64,000 nt of DNA from Alphaproteobacteria bacterium (GCA_029268305.1 JAJUGE010000004.1:42177-106176), one strand, 5' to 3'. Shown: positions 43,841 through 53,167, counted from the stretch's first letter. Made by a program: numbers and translations. Notes: generated by a model not told the origin, from the sequence alone.

Positions 43841-44833
43841 TCAGTTCAGCATCGCGGCCATGGCGGGAGACATCTCGAGACGGTGAGCATTGTCTTTTCC
43901 GAGTGTGAAGAGGGCGGCAATGTCGTGTGTGGCGGCGAGGCGAAGGCCTTTCTCCGGGCCGAGGACGGCCAGCGCAGTCGCCCAGGCGTCGGCGACCATG
44001 CACCGCGGGAACACGACCGTCGCGGTCGTGACGACGTCGTCGAGGGCATGTCCTGTACGAGGATCGACGAGGTGGGTGATGCACGCCTCTCCCTCCCGCC
44101 GATATCGGCGGTAGCCGCCTGAGGTGGCGATGGAGACGCCGTGCAATGCGACGACCGCGTCCGGGGCTGCGCTTCCGGGGCTCCGACCGGCCCACTCGAT
44201 CGCGACCCACCATGGCGTGCCATCGGGCTTCAGGCCCGACCCGCGGCACTCGCCGCCGATTTCTACGAGGTGGTCCGGCAGCTCGTGCCGGAGCAGTAGC
44301 TCCGACACCCGGTCGACCGCGAAGCCTTTGGCGATCGCGCACAGGTCCAGTTGCACGCCGCCCGGCTGCAGGACGCTTCGGGTGACGGGATTCAACGGAA
44401 GGCCGGATCGGCGCGCTGTGGTGGGATCGCGCTCCGAGCGGGGTTCAGTTGGCAGGATGGGGCCGAATCCCGCTCGATTGACCAGGCTACCGACCGTCGG
44501 GTCGAACGCGCCGGCGGTCTGTTCGGCTATCCGCGTGGCCTCTGCCAGGACTGCGAAGAACTCCTCCGGCAGTCGGTGCCAGGTGCCGGCCGGCGCGCGA
44601 TTGAAGACGCTCAGGCAGGATTGCTCTTCCCATGGGCTCATCTGGCGGACGATTTCGGCCAGAGCCTCCTCGATTTCGTACTGCAGCCGGTCGAGCTGCA
44701 GGCCGCCGGGAACCGCCGCCTTCACCGACCATGTCGTGCCCATCGTCGCGCCCGCCATCGTGCGGACATGAAGGCCGATCGGCGGCCGAAGCGGAGCCGG
44801 GTTTATATCGACCGGAATGAAGATCCGCCGCAT
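43841..44833 (-). CDS. apbE: ApbE-type FAD:protein FMN transferase
   Basis: The 330-residue enzyme attaches FMN covalently to Thr/Ser in D-G-x-T-G-A-T-like motifs of exported proteins. The N-terminal MGTTWSVKAA, the DPTVGSLVNRAGFGP segment, LDLCAIAKGFAVDRVSELL, VEIGGECRGSG and THLVDPRTGHALDDVVTTAT are all typical. No clear signal peptide is seen, so export is uncertain. ATG 44833 is chosen; the frame beyond it up to 45091 overlaps the upstream gene. It is the last gene of the iron-locus operon; its likely target is the DUF2271 protein two genes upstream. Confidence 0.9.
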   Translation of the reverse strand: MRRIFIPVDINPAPLRPPIGLHVRTMAGATMGTTWSVKAAVPGGLQLDRLQYEIEEALAEIVRQMSPWEEQSCLSVFNRAPAGTWHRLPEEFFAVLAEATRIAEQTAGAFDPTVGSLVNRAGFGPILPTEPRSERDPTTARRSGLPLNPVTRSVLQPGGVQLDLCAIAKGFAVDRVSELLLRHELPDHLVEIGGECRGSGLKPDGTPWWVAIEWAGRSPGSAAPDAVVALHGVSIATSGGYRRYRREGEACITHLVDPRTGHALDDVVTTATVVFPRCMVADAWATALAVLGPEKGLRLAATHDIAALFTLGKDNAHRLEMSPAMAAMLN

Positions 44834-44855
44834 AGCGATGGCAGGAATGTCGAGG

Positions 44856-45665
44856 TTACTGCGGCAGAACCTCGAGAGTTGCCGTGTAGCTCGCGGTCCG
44901 TCCCTCAGCTTGCTCGATCGTCGAGCCCGCATCCTCGACACTGGCGTGGAGCCAATACATCCCGGCTTCAGGCCAGGTGATCTCGAGCTTTCCCTGGGCA
45001 TCGGTCCTGGCCTGAATCGCGCCGGGGTCGTCCCGATAGCGGCTGCCGCCGCGGACGATCTCGACGTCGATGTTCGGCGCCGGTTGGCCATCGAGCAATA
45101 GCTGGAAGTGTGCCGTCTCGCCGGCGAAGAGGTCGTTCGGATGGGTCACCGGCACCAGCTCCAGGCCCTGCCTTGTCGTCGGGTCCCCGACGTCCGTCGG
45201 TGCGCCCACCGTCGCGAACGTCTCCATGCGGCGTTGCGAGTGGCGAATGTGCACGTCCTTGGCGTCGGCCGGGATCTCCGCCAGCGTGTCGACCGTGCCG
45301 CGCCACCGCTTCTCTTCGCCGTTCAGCTTGTATCTGCCGAAGAGGGAGTCGCCGACGATGGCCAGGCGATAGGTGCCCGGCGCCTTCAGGCGGACGTCGA
45401 ACGTGCTCCTGTATTTGCCGACATTCGCGTTCTCCACATCGAGGGATGACCCGTCGGGGGCGGTCACCGTCAGGCCGTCCAGGCGAAGCGGGTGGTGGTT
45501 GAAGTAGAAGAGGTCGTTCGAGACGGCGGCGTCGACTGTGATCCAGACGTCCTCGCCCGAGAGAACGGTAGCCGACGGCAGCATCCAGGCCCGATGGGCA
45601 TCTGCGGGCGCTGCGACAAGGGCAATTCCCAGCGCGAAGAGCGGGGCGGCAACGAGGCGTTTCAT
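44856..45665 (-). CDS. DUF4198 exported protein
   Basis: The 269-residue protein has a signal peptide ending at about residue 23 (PADAH) and the DUF4198 pattern: HRAWMLPSATVLSGEDVWITVDAAVSN at the N-terminus of the mature form, a DSLFGRYKLNGEEKRWRGT middle region, and a C-terminal immunoglobulin-like PEAGMYWLHASVED part. The family often travels with metal uptake genes (nickel, cobalt and iron systems) and is thought to be periplasmic. It lies between ApbE and DUF2271 in a leftward operon. Confidence 0.87.
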   Translation of the reverse strand: MKRLVAAPLFALGIALVAAPADAHRAWMLPSATVLSGEDVWITVDAAVSNDLFYFNHHPLRLDGLTVTAPDGSSLDVENANVGKYRSTFDVRLKAPGTYRLAIVGDSLFGRYKLNGEEKRWRGTVDTLAEIPADAKDVHIRHSQRRMETFATVGAPTDVGDPTTRQGLELVPVTHPNDLFAGETAHFQLLLDGQPAPNIDVEIVRGGSRYRDDPGAIQARTDAQGKLEITWPEAGMYWLHASVEDAGSTIEQAEGRTASYTATLEVLPQ

Positions 45666-45681
45666 GTCGTCGACTCCGTGT

Positions 45682-46206
45682 TCAGGGGCTCAGCTTGAGG
45701 GTCACGCGGCCGAGTTCGCTGGTCCCGCTCTCGGTCAGGGAGGCATCTGCCATGGGCGGCCATTGGAACGGGATGCGCAGGATCTCGCGGCCGCCGACCT
45801 CTCGGGCCGCCTCGACGACCAGCGCATACTCCCCCGGCGGGAGGTCTTCGATCACCTCCGCCTCGTGGGTCACGTCGACGTCGTGCACCCCGGCGGGACG
45901 GGTCGGCCCGGTGACGCCGTCGATGGGCATGTCGAGCTGTCGGCCGATGCGGCGCCACCATTGCCGCATGTCCTTCAGCCACTTGGCGCCTTCATTGTTC
46001 TTCAGCTCAGTGTCGTACCAGACGGCGAGATTGGCAGCGACCTTTTGGTCGGTGTCCTCGATCCAGACGGCGACATAAGGCCGGTGGTACTCGGCTACGT
46101 TCAGGCGGGGGATTTCGACCGTGACCCCGAGGTCACCGGCAACCGCGGGCGCGGCGAGGATGCAGCACAGGGTGGCTGGAGCGATCGGACGCATCGCGCC
46201 TCTCAT
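45682..46206 (-). CDS. DUF2271 exported protein with a flavinylation-like motif
   Basis: The 174-residue protein has a signal peptide (cleavage after AVAG, about residue 24) and the DUF2271 domain (RPYVAVWIEDTDQKVAANLA; WLKDMRQWWRR). Residues 96-102 read D-G-V-T-G-P-T, which fits the D-[G]-x-[ST]-G-A-[ST] acceptor motif of ApbE with Pro in place of Ala, followed by RPAG. Because apbE is in the same operon, this protein is the likely carrier of covalent FMN in the periplasm. Start at 46206 or 46194; both have a fair ribosome binding site. Confidence 0.88.
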   Translation of the reverse strand: MRGAMRPIAPATLCCILAAPAVAGDLGVTVEIPRLNVAEYHRPYVAVWIEDTDQKVAANLAVWYDTELKNNEGAKWLKDMRQWWRRIGRQLDMPIDGVTGPTRPAGVHDVDVTHEAEVIEDLPPGEYALVVEAAREVGGREILRIPFQWPPMADASLTESGTSELGRVTLKLSP

Positions 46207-46221
46207 TTCGGTGCTCTCGTG

Positions 46222-46905
46222 TCAGTGGATGAAGAAGGCGGCCAGAACGAACGGGATGAGCAGTCCGAGGCCGACCATGGGCCACGTCGCCGGGCGCCTC
46301 GCGGCGTGGGTCTGCAGCAGGAAAAGACCCGTGAGGCTGAACACCAGCGATGCGGCGGCGAAAACGTCGATGAACCACGACCAGAGGATGCCGGTGTTCC
46401 GTCCCTTGTGCAGGTCGTTCAGATAGGAGATCCAGCCGCGATCGGTGTGCTCGTACAGGAGGTCGCCGGTGGCGCGGTCGATGCTGAGCCATGCGTCTCC
46501 GCCCGGGCGCGGCAGAGAGAGGTATATCTCCGCTTCCGACCATTCCGCCGATCTGTCGAAATCGGGGAGGCCGAGCTGCTCCCGTAGCCATTGCCGCACA
46601 TCTGTGGGCAGCGGCGCGTCGACGAGCGGCGTCGGCGCGGCGATCGAGGCCAGCAGCTCTGGCGGAAGTGCTTCCTCCAATTCCGTCACGACCGGCTCGG
46701 CAGCGATGTCCGCGGCATGATTCAGGGTGATGCCGGTAACCGAGAATAGAAGCATCCCGATCAGGCAGACGGCGGAGCTGACCCAATGCCAGCTGTAGAT
46801 CTGTCGGAGCCAGAAGGCGCGACGCGCCTTCTTCCGGTGCAGGTGAGCCTTCTGCGCCGGAGCGTGCCCCGCGTCGGCGACCCGGCTGACGGGTGCGGTG
46901 GTCAT
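46222..46905 (-). CDS. PepSY-associated transmembrane protein
   Basis: The 227-residue protein has a membrane helix near residues 38-58 (IYSWHWVSSAVCLIGMLLFS), a periplasmic PepSY-like region, and two C-terminal helices (FIDVFAAASLVFSLTGLFLL; GLGLLIPFVLAAFF). The HDLHKGRNTG-type segment LNDLHKGRNTGILWSWFID is typical of the PepSY-TM family linked to iron(III) reduction (FoxB/FhuF-like roles). It is followed in the operon by DUF2271, DUF4198 and ApbE, and overlaps the upstream exported protein (ATGA), which fits a membrane electron carrier for ferric-siderophore reduction. Confidence 0.87.
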   Translation of the reverse strand: MTTAPVSRVADAGHAPAQKAHLHRKKARRAFWLRQIYSWHWVSSAVCLIGMLLFSVTGITLNHAADIAAEPVVTELEEALPPELLASIAAPTPLVDAPLPTDVRQWLREQLGLPDFDRSAEWSEAEIYLSLPRPGGDAWLSIDRATGDLLYEHTDRGWISYLNDLHKGRNTGILWSWFIDVFAAASLVFSLTGLFLLQTHAARRPATWPMVGLGLLIPFVLAAFFIH

Positions 46906-47366
46906 TTCGTGAGGGTCGCCTCGGCACGAGACTGGAGAGCGACGACCTCGATGCAGTCCTGGCTGCCTTCCCGGCCCAGGACGCAGCCGGGAAGGTCGTT
47001 CACCAGGATGGTGGCGATGTCGCCGCACGTCAGCCCGTCGACATCGAACAGCTTTACCGTCGTCTTGCCGGATCGAAGGGGGCTCGCATCGACGATCAGG
47101 CGCCGTGCGATCACGTCGTCCTGGCCGAACATCACGAGGTCGAGTTTGAAGGTGTCCAGCCGCTCGTCGGTGCCGTTTCGGAAGACGAAGGAGAGGCGAC
47201 ATCCGCCCGTCCCGTGTTCCTCCATCTTGTTCAACTCGACCCCGAGTTCGGCCGCGTCCCCGGATTGCTCGGCGGCCGCTTGCGAGGAGGCCCAGCAGAA
47301 TCCGAGCAGAATTGCAGCGAAAGCCGCAGCGCCCTTGGCGGGCCTGCATGAAAAGCTGGAGATCAT
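46902..47366 (-). CDS. Small exported protein of unknown function in the iron locus
   Basis: The 154-residue protein has a signal peptide (about 1-32) and a beta-rich domain: CRLSFVFRNGTDERLDTFKLDLVMF, then RLIVDASPLRSGKTTVKLFDV and three Cys (near CGD, GCVLG and DCIEV). Similar small proteins occur next to TonB/PiuC genes in alphaproteobacteria, to my memory. Its stop overlaps the PepSY gene start, and it follows the PiuC gene by 25 bases. A role in the iron system is inferred from context. Confidence 0.8.
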   Translation of the reverse strand: MISSFSCRPAKGAAAFAAILLGFCWASSQAAAEQSGDAAELGVELNKMEEHGTGGCRLSFVFRNGTDERLDTFKLDLVMFGQDDVIARRLIVDASPLRSGKTTVKLFDVDGLTCGDIATILVNDLPGCVLGREGSQDCIEVVALQSRAEATLTK

Positions 47367-47391
47367 GGGCTGCCTCCCGTCCTGCTGTCCC

Positions 47392-48066
47392 TCAAGCCTC
47401 GGCCCACATCCGGAGCAGGTTGTGGTAGATGGCGGTCAGGTTTACGCCCTCCTGGTTGCCGGTGCGGGCGAGGCGTTGGATCGACATGTCGAGCTCGAAC
47501 AGCAGGCGGCGCCTGGCGTCGTCGCGCACCATGCTCTGAATCCAGAAGAAGGAGGCGAGGCGGGTGCCGCGGGTGACCGGTGTCACGTGATGCAGGCTGC
47601 TCGCGGGATAGAGCACCGCGTGACCGGCGGGCAGCTTGACGCTGTGCCGCCCGTAGGTATCCTCGACGTTGAGCTCGCCGCCGTCGTATTCGGACGGGTC
47701 GGCGAGGAAGACGGTCATGGAAAGGTCGGTACGAATGCGGTGCGGGGTGCCCGGTATGTGACGTATCGCGTTGTCGACATGGTCGCCGAAGGATTGGCCT
47801 CCGGAATACCGGTTGAACAGGGGAGGGAAGACCCGGAGTGGCAGCGCAGCCGCGATGAACAGGGGGTTGGAGGAAAGCGCTGCCAGGATCGCCTCGCCGA
47901 GCTTTCGCGCCGCGGGCGACCCCTCCGGGATCTGCATGTTGTCTTTGGTGGCGGCGGACTGATGCCCCGCGGTGACGCGGCCGTCGACCCATTCAGCTTC
48001 GTCCAGCAGTCGCCGGCACGCGGCCAGCTCGTCGGGCTTCAGCAGGTCGGGGATCTGAACCAGCAT
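47392..48066 (-). CDS. piuC: PiuC/YbiX-family Fe(II)- and 2-oxoglutarate-dependent hydroxylase (PKHD type)
   Basis: The 224-residue protein matches the PiuC/YbiX family, commonly encoded beside TonB-dependent siderophore receptors. The iron ligands are HxD in [15 protein letters not shown] and His in [17 protein letters not shown], with Arg for 2-oxoglutarate. The start [20 protein letters not shown] is typical. It is 13 bases downstream of the receptor gene. The true substrate in this family is unclear; a change of siderophore or receptor is often proposed. Confidence 0.92.
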   Translation of the reverse strand: MLVQIPDLLKPDELAACRRLLDEAEWVDGRVTAGHQSAATKDNMQIPEGSPAARKLGEAILAALSSNPLFIAAALPLRVFPPLFNRYSGGQSFGDHVDNAIRHIPGTPHRIRTDLSMTVFLADPSEYDGGELNVEDTYGRHSVKLPAGHAVLYPASSLHHVTPVTRGTRLASFFWIQSMVRDDARRRLLFELDMSIQRLARTGNQEGVNLTAIYHNLLRMWAEA

Positions 48067-48079
48067 CGTCCGCCTTCGC

Positions 48080-50227
48080 CTAGAATCGGAAGTTGGTGGA
48101 TACGAGGAACGTTCGGCCCGGTGCGACGAGGGCGTGCTGACCGGCGTGTGTCGAATCGTAATACAGCTCGTCGGTGAGATTCATGACGTTGAGCTGCACC
48201 GCGACGTTCTCCGTGATCTCGTATGCGGCCATGGCATCGAAGCGCCAGTAGCTCGGCAGCTTTCGATCGTTGGTGTTGTTGGCGTAGCGGCGATCGCTGT
48301 AGGTGGCGCCGAACCCGAGGCGGAGCGCGTCCGTGACGTCGTAAGCCGTCCAGAGGCTGAAGTTGTGCGGCGCGATATTGGCGAACTCGTTGCCCACCTC
48401 CGCAGGGTTGACGGATTCGAGAATCTCGCTGTCGAGAAAGGTGTAGCCGCCGAAGACGCTCCAGTCCTCCGTGATGTTGCCGGCCAGCCCGATCTCGACC
48501 CCCTGGACCCTCTGCTCCCCGTCGAGTACCTGCGGCGCTCCCCGGCCGGTGGATGTCCGTGCGTTCGTCTTGTCGGTACGGAAGAGAGCCGCATTGACCA
48601 GCAGCTTGCGGTCGAACAGCTCCCACTTCGTCCCGAGCTCGTACGACTCCGATTCCTCCGGCTTCAACTGGTCGTTCGTGTCGCTGAGCGTAAGCCCTTC
48701 CGCCGAGGGATTCACCGATGTGCCGTATGAGAAGTAGATCGAGCCGTTGGGCAACGGTTTGTAGCTGACGCCGGCTCGGTAGCTGACGACGGAGTCGGAG
48801 CGCTCGAATCTCTCGCCGTCCGAATTGGTGTAGTCGGTCTCGAAAACATCCCAGCGCACGCCGCCGGAGATCGCCCACTGGTCCGTCAGCTGAACGGTAT
48901 CGAAGGCGTAGATGGCGAGGCCGTCGGTCACGGATTTGGCTCGCTGCCCGTCCGGCGTGATCGCCCCGTTATAGGGCGTGTGGGGATCGGGATCGTCGAA
49001 ATCGGCGGGGACCGCATCATCGATCGAGCGGCTCTGATTGCTCGACTTCTCGCGTGTGAGGTCCAGTCCGAGGGACGCCGAGTGTCTTAGGGGACCGGTA
49101 GCGAAATCGGCCTGCAGGTTGGTCTGGTTGGCGATGATCTCGTCTTCGCTGTCCCGACTGCGGTCGCTCCGATAGACGGTGGGATCGCCAGCCGTGTACT
49201 CCGGCTTGGTGACGATGAAATCCTTCACCGACCGGCCGTAGCGCATGGTGTTCTGCAACGTCAGCGAGTCGTTGAGATCGTGCGTCACCTGCAACGTCGC
49301 GATGTCGGACTCGACGATGTCGTGGTCGCGGTCGGTCAGGCCATAGAAGTTGTCGCGGTCGACGTCGATCGGCTTTCCGGTCGCGGGGTTGAACGGATGT
49401 CCGTAGTCCGGAATATCGTCCTGCTCGAAATGCTGGTAACCGATCGTAACCCGGGTCGGCGTGCCGAGCCCGAGCGTCAGCGACGGCGCGATGCCCCAGC
49501 GTTCGTAGTCGACTTCGTCGCGCCCCGGCACGGTGCCTTCGTGAAACACAGCGTTCAGCCGGACCGCTCCGCCTTCGAGCCCTGAGTCGGCGAGCGGCTG
49601 GTTGAGGTCGACCGTGAAGCGCGTGCTCAACTCGTTGTCGATGCTGGCGGAGCCTGCATAGAAGGCATCGGCCCGGGGCGTCTTGGTCACCAGATTGATG
49701 GTGCCGCCGGTCGACCCACGACCGGCGTAGGCCGAGCCCGGCCCCTTAGTCACTTCCACCTGTTCGAGGTTGAACGGATCGCGAAAGTAGCTGCCGAAGT
49801 CCCGGAATCCGTCGACGAACGTGTCAGTGCGCGCGTCGAAGCCGCGGATGAACGCGCGATCGCCGAGCGGCAGGCCACCCTCACCAGCCCCGAGGCTGAT
49901 ACCCGGTGTGGTCCGGAGAACTTCCTGGAGCGACGTGGCGCCCCTGTCTTCGATGACCTCCTGGGGGATGACGGTGATGGTTTGAGGTATGTCGACCAGA
50001 GGCTGCGAGTACTTGGGGGACTGCATGCCGCTCGCCTTGTAGCCGGTGCCGGGGGCCTCCGCCTCGACGGAAATTGCCGGCACCTCGACCGGCGCTTCCT
50101 GCGCCTGCGCTTGAACCGCGGTCGTTCCGTAGGCCAGCGCGATGCCGATCGCACTCCCCGCCATCAGTGTCTTGCGGGTGGGGCAGGGAGCCGCCGCTAG
50201 TGACAGGTCGTTGGTCTTGGTCGCCAT
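48080..50227 (-). CDS. TonB-dependent siderophore receptor
   Basis: The 715-residue protein is an outer-membrane ferric-siderophore receptor. A signal peptide (to about 47, VQAQAQE) precedes a plug domain ([54 protein letters not shown]) and a beta barrel ending in FLVSTNFRF with the terminal Phe. The catecholate/mixed Fiu/CirA or FhuE-like group fits by the plug. The ATG at 50227 has a GGGGGAC site. It lies 100 bases after hemP and is followed by piuC. Confidence 0.94.
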   Translation of the reverse strand: MATKTNDLSLAAAPCPTRKTLMAGSAIGIALAYGTTAVQAQAQEAPVEVPAISVEAEAPGTGYKASGMQSPKYSQPLVDIPQTITVIPQEVIEDRGATSLQEVLRTTPGISLGAGEGGLPLGDRAFIRGFDARTDTFVDGFRDFGSYFRDPFNLEQVEVTKGPGSAYAGRGSTGGTINLVTKTPRADAFYAGSASIDNELSTRFTVDLNQPLADSGLEGGAVRLNAVFHEGTVPGRDEVDYERWGIAPSLTLGLGTPTRVTIGYQHFEQDDIPDYGHPFNPATGKPIDVDRDNFYGLTDRDHDIVESDIATLQVTHDLNDSLTLQNTMRYGRSVKDFIVTKPEYTAGDPTVYRSDRSRDSEDEIIANQTNLQADFATGPLRHSASLGLDLTREKSSNQSRSIDDAVPADFDDPDPHTPYNGAITPDGQRAKSVTDGLAIYAFDTVQLTDQWAISGGVRWDVFETDYTNSDGERFERSDSVVSYRAGVSYKPLPNGSIYFSYGTSVNPSAEGLTLSDTNDQLKPEESESYELGTKWELFDRKLLVNAALFRTDKTNARTSTGRGAPQVLDGEQRVQGVEIGLAGNITEDWSVFGGYTFLDSEILESVNPAEVGNEFANIAPHNFSLWTAYDVTDALRLGFGATYSDRRYANNTNDRKLPSYWRFDAMAAYEITENVAVQLNVMNLTDELYYDSTHAGQHALVAPGRTFLVSTNFRF

Positions 50228-50326
50228 AGGTCCCCCGGTCATGGTCGGAATTCATTTCGACTCCTGGCTGGCGGTCCCGAAGGAACGGGGGCTGGCTTGG
50301 AACGGGTGTGGGCAGCGCGATGCCGC

Positions 50327-50506
50327 CTATTTCGTGAGGATGAGCTTGTCGTTGTTGGTGAGGCGCAGGCGATATTCGGATTGACGATGCACCAGGATCA
50401 GCTCGCGCTCACCATCCAGCAGGTCGAAGACGTTAATGCGGCGAAGACGCGGCGGTTGGAGGGCGTCCTCCGTATCACCGGCGCCAGTCCGATCATTGCG
50501 ATCCAC
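50327..50506 (-). CDS. hemP: Hemin uptake protein HemP
   Basis: A 59-residue frame ends at 50327 in the HemP pattern: RELILVHRQSEYRLRLTNND, then KLILTK at the C-terminus, as in known HemP proteins. I chose the GTG at 50506 with AGGGG nearby upstream; the N-terminal part is weakly conserved. The gene lies 100 bases before the siderophore receptor and has a Fur-like box upstream. HemP is small and linked to iron and heme uptake or its regulation. The ribosome site is moderate, and the exact start is uncertain. Confidence 0.85.
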   Translation of the reverse strand: MDRNDRTGAGDTEDALQPPRLRRINVFDLLDGERELILVHRQSEYRLRLTNNDKLILTK

Positions 50507-50560
50507 CTCGACGTCCCCTCATGGAAACAGGTTCGTTGCCCATGCGCCGAGCGGCGCACC

Positions 50561-50575
50561 TGAGAGTCATTATCA
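50561..50575 (-). promoter_or_regulatory. Fur-like box upstream of hemP
   Basis: On the minus strand the 15 bases read TGATAATGACTCTCA, which match the 7-1-7 Fur consensus TGATAATNATTATCA at 12 of 14 fixed positions. It lies 55 bases upstream of the hemP start, in the right place to repress hemP and the receptor when iron is ample. Confidence 0.7.
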
Positions 50576-50621
50576 AACGCCGGCGATCGCTGCAAGTGAG
50601 TATAGTTCGCAAAGCGGATCG

Positions 50622-51656
50622 TTAACGAAGATGAAAGCGGACGGGGATCACGAACTCGAGCTTGCTTCCGCTGAATCCGTCCGGCGCAGCCGGCAGCGGC
50701 TGGGCGCGTCGGATCATCTCCTCCACTTCACCGTCGAGGATCGGATAGCCGGAGCTGCGTTGCAGGCGGTAGTCCAGCACGCGGCCCTGACGGTCCATGG
50801 CGAAGTAGAGTAGGGCGGTGCCTTCCTGGCGCCGCAACTGCGCGCGCCGAGGATATTCCTTGTGGCGCTCGAGCCACGATCTCAACAGCGCGAGATAATC
50901 GGCGGGAGCGCCGGCCATCCCTCCGCCGCCGGCCTCCGCGGTCTTGCTCGGGGCGGCCCCCTGCTGAGCGACAGGCCTCGTGCTCTGCGCCGCGGTTGCA
51001 GCCGCCGTCGTTTGGCTAGGTGATGCTGTCGGCGCCGTCGAGGGCCGCGCAGGCGGAGCTGGAGTGGGTCTCGGTTTTGGCGCTTCGGCGAGCTCCCTTC
51101 GGGGGGGAGGTTGCCGTGGGCGCGGCTCGGCCCGCCGCACCGGCCTCGGCTCCGGTTGCTTCTTCACGATCTTGCGTTCCGGCTTCGGTTTGGGCGTCGG
51201 CGGAACCTCACGTGCCTCCACGGTCTCGGCAACCTCGGTGGGCTCGGGCTCTGGAAGCTCGGTAGCTGTCACCTCCAGCGTATCGGGCGGCGTAACGGAC
51301 TGCTCTTCACGGGGTGTCTCGGCTTCCGTCACTTCCGCTTCTTCGATCGGCTCGACGGGGTTGACCTCGGTCTCCTCTATCTCGATCGCTTCTTCCGCCG
51401 GCTGCGCAGCTTCCGGTGCCGCTTCGGCGACGACCTCCTCGGTTGCCGGAGCCTCTGCCGTCGGCGTGGCAACATCTGCCGCCGTTTCCGCGTCCGAGGG
51501 GGACCCGGAAGTTCCGAGACTAACCTCGATGCCGCCCATGCCCGCACTGACGGCACCGGGTGAAGGAGTTTGCCAGAGCATGGCGATCGCAACCGCGACG
51601 TGAACCGCGAGCGCCGCGACGAAGGCGAGCAGCCAATGACGTCCGCGAACCTGCAT
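50622..51656 (-). CDS. tonB: TonB-family energy transducer
   Basis: The 344-residue protein has an N-terminal membrane helix (residues 8-28), a long Pro/Glu/Lys-rich periplasmic spacer (about 90-250, with PEPxx and KPKPE segments), and a C-terminal TonB domain (RSWLERHKEYPRRAQLRRQEG; GRVLDYRLQRSSGYPILDGE). It transfers proton-motive energy from ExbB/ExbD to outer-membrane receptors. It overlaps the ExbD gene upstream. It is the last gene of the exbB-exbD-exbD-tonB operon. Confidence 0.92.
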   Translation of the reverse strand: MQVRGRHWLLAFVAALAVHVAVAIAMLWQTPSPGAVSAGMGGIEVSLGTSGSPSDAETAADVATPTAEAPATEEVVAEAAPEAAQPAEEAIEIEETEVNPVEPIEEAEVTEAETPREEQSVTPPDTLEVTATELPEPEPTEVAETVEAREVPPTPKPKPERKIVKKQPEPRPVRRAEPRPRQPPPRRELAEAPKPRPTPAPPARPSTAPTASPSQTTAAATAAQSTRPVAQQGAAPSKTAEAGGGGMAGAPADYLALLRSWLERHKEYPRRAQLRRQEGTALLYFAMDRQGRVLDYRLQRSSGYPILDGEVEEMIRRAQPLPAAPDGFSGSKLEFVIPVRFHLR

Positions 51657-52060
51657 CAGGTCCTCGTCGCTACCGTCAGTAGCCTGAGACGCTCGACGCC
51701 GGCTTCGCGCAGCTTCTCCATCACGCGCACGATCATGGTTGCGGGTGCGGCGCCGTCCGCCTTGAGCCGCACGGGCGTTCCGGGCGCATCCTCGAGGCGC
51801 TGGCGAAGGCCGGCCAGGAGCGCGTCTTCCGCCATCGGTCTGCCGTCGAGAGCGAGGGCGCCATCCGTTCCGACCAGCACCGTCACGGGATTGGCCTCGA
51901 CCGCACCCTCCGTCGCGGAGCTCGGCGGTACGACGGGGAACGGATCCGCGGCCGTCAGTCTGCCTGCGAGTATGAAGAAGATGAGCAGCAGGAACACGAC
52001 GTTGATAAGCGGGAGGATCCGCTCGTCATCGTTCCGAGGCCGTGGTGGCTGAAAGTTCAT
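51656..52060 (-). CDS. exbD: ExbD/TolR-family protein, second copy
   Basis: The 134-residue protein has the ExbD layout: a short cytoplasmic lead, one membrane helix at about 15-35 (LPLINVVFLLLIFFILAG) with an Asn in place of the usual Asp of the proton site, and a periplasmic domain with VERLRLLTV at the end. The start overlaps the first ExbD gene (ATGA); the stop overlaps tonB. The Asn-for-Asp change in the helix (LINVVF instead of LIDVVF) is notable. Confidence 0.9.
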   Translation of the reverse strand: MNFQPPRPRNDDERILPLINVVFLLLIFFILAGRLTAADPFPVVPPSSATEGAVEANPVTVLVGTDGALALDGRPMAEDALLAGLRQRLEDAPGTPVRLKADGAAPATMIVRVMEKLREAGVERLRLLTVATRT

Positions 52061-52485
52061 CGGGTCGCTTCCGGGGCGCGAATCAGGGTCATATTGGCAG
52101 CCCCGGCTGCCGCGAGCCGGTCCACGATCCCGACAGTCTGTTGCAGATCGACGCCTTCAGACGGCTTCACCAGGACGCGCAGATCAGGCGCTTCTTCGAG
52201 CCGCTGCCGCACCGTCGCCTCGAGGGCCTCGGGCGTGATTCCGCGCCCCGCGAGGCGCACCCCCTCCGGATGCACCTCCACGAGCAGAGATCCCTGCATC
52301 GAGGACCCTCCGGCAGTCCGTTGCGAGGCGTTGAGCTCGATGGAGCGCCAGTCGAGAAAGCTGGATGCCAGCATGAAGAAGATGAGCAGGATGAAGACGA
52401 CGTCGATCAGGGGCGTCAGGCTGATGAGGGCGCGACGCCGCCTACCGTCAACGGCTGGCGTGAAGAGTGGCGGCGAAGCGGGCAT
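52057..52485 (-). CDS. exbD: ExbD/TolR-family protein, first copy
   Basis: The 142-residue protein has the standard ExbD form: the helix LTPLIDVVFILLIFFMLAS with the key Asp of the proton site, then a periplasmic part. Its start lies within the end of exbB (38-base overlap), and its stop overlaps the second copy. Two ExbD proteins in tandem, one with Asp and one with Asn in the helix, suggest a heteromeric complex. Confidence 0.9.
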   Translation of the reverse strand: MPASPPLFTPAVDGRRRRALISLTPLIDVVFILLIFFMLASSFLDWRSIELNASQRTAGGSSMQGSLLVEVHPEGVRLAGRGITPEALEATVRQRLEEAPDLRVLVKPSEGVDLQQTVGIVDRLAAAGAANMTLIRAPEATR

Positions 52486-53167
52486 TGCTGCGCGGTGCCT
52501 CCCGGTCGGGTTCCACCGTCAGGTCCTCGGTGAAGACTTGCGTGACGACGCTGTTCATTTCGTGGGCCACCCGATCGATGCGAGTCTCCAGCCAGTTCAG
52601 GATCGCCACGACCGGAATGGCCACGGCCAGGCCGACCGCGGTGGTGAGCAGGGCCACCCAGATGCCGCCCGACAGAATCGACGGATCCACCTGATTGCCG
52701 GCGGATTCGAGCTGCCGGAAGGCATCGATCATGCCGAGCACGGTTCCGAACAGTCCGAGCAGAGGGGCCAGGGAGGCGATCACTTCCAGCGGCCGGAAGT
52801 AGGACCTGAGATCTTGGAGCAGATCGCTGCCGAAGCGGACGACCTCTTCCCGCACCACCGCATCGTCCACATCCGCCCGCCGGTGGCCGCGGATAGCCTG
52901 TGCGAGCACCTGGGCGACTGGGTTCCTGGAGGCCTCTGCCCGCGACAGCGCCTCGGCGGAGCGCCCGCTGCGATGCAGCGTCAGCGCTTCCCGGGCGGTT
53001 TTTCGGTCGCCGAGCTGAAAGGCGGCGAATTGCCAGATCTTCAGGAGAATGATGGCCAGCGCCGTCACCGACATGAGGAGGAGGATTACGACGACCGGCC
53101 CCCCGGCTTCGATCAGTTCGATGATGCCGGCCCACGGGGCGCTGTTCGGTTGCTCGATCACGTGCAT
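52448..53167 (-). CDS. exbB: ExbB/TolQ-family proton channel protein
   Basis: The 239-residue protein belongs to the MotA/TolQ/ExbB family, with three membrane helices (about 15-40; 120-150; 165-190). Family segments are VIASLAPLLGLFGTVLGMID and WVALLTTAVGLAVAIPVVAI. It is the first gene of the Ton operon. A Fur-like box lies 47 bases upstream of its ATG. Confidence 0.93.
   Translation of the reverse strand: MHVIEQPNSAPWAGIIELIEAGGPVVVILLLMSVTALAIILLKIWQFAAFQLGDRKTAREALTLHRSGRSAEALSRAEASRNPVAQVLAQAIRGHRRADVDDAVVREEVVRFGSDLLQDLRSYFRPLEVIASLAPLLGLFGTVLGMIDAFRQLESAGNQVDPSILSGGIWVALLTTAVGLAVAIPVVAILNWLETRIDRVAHEMNSVVTQVFTEDLTVEPDREAPRSNARFAATLHASR

Noticed and set aside
50297..50563. Small plus-strand open frame over hemP
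   Set aside because: The minus-strand reading gives the conserved HemP C-terminus; the plus-strand one gives nothing known.
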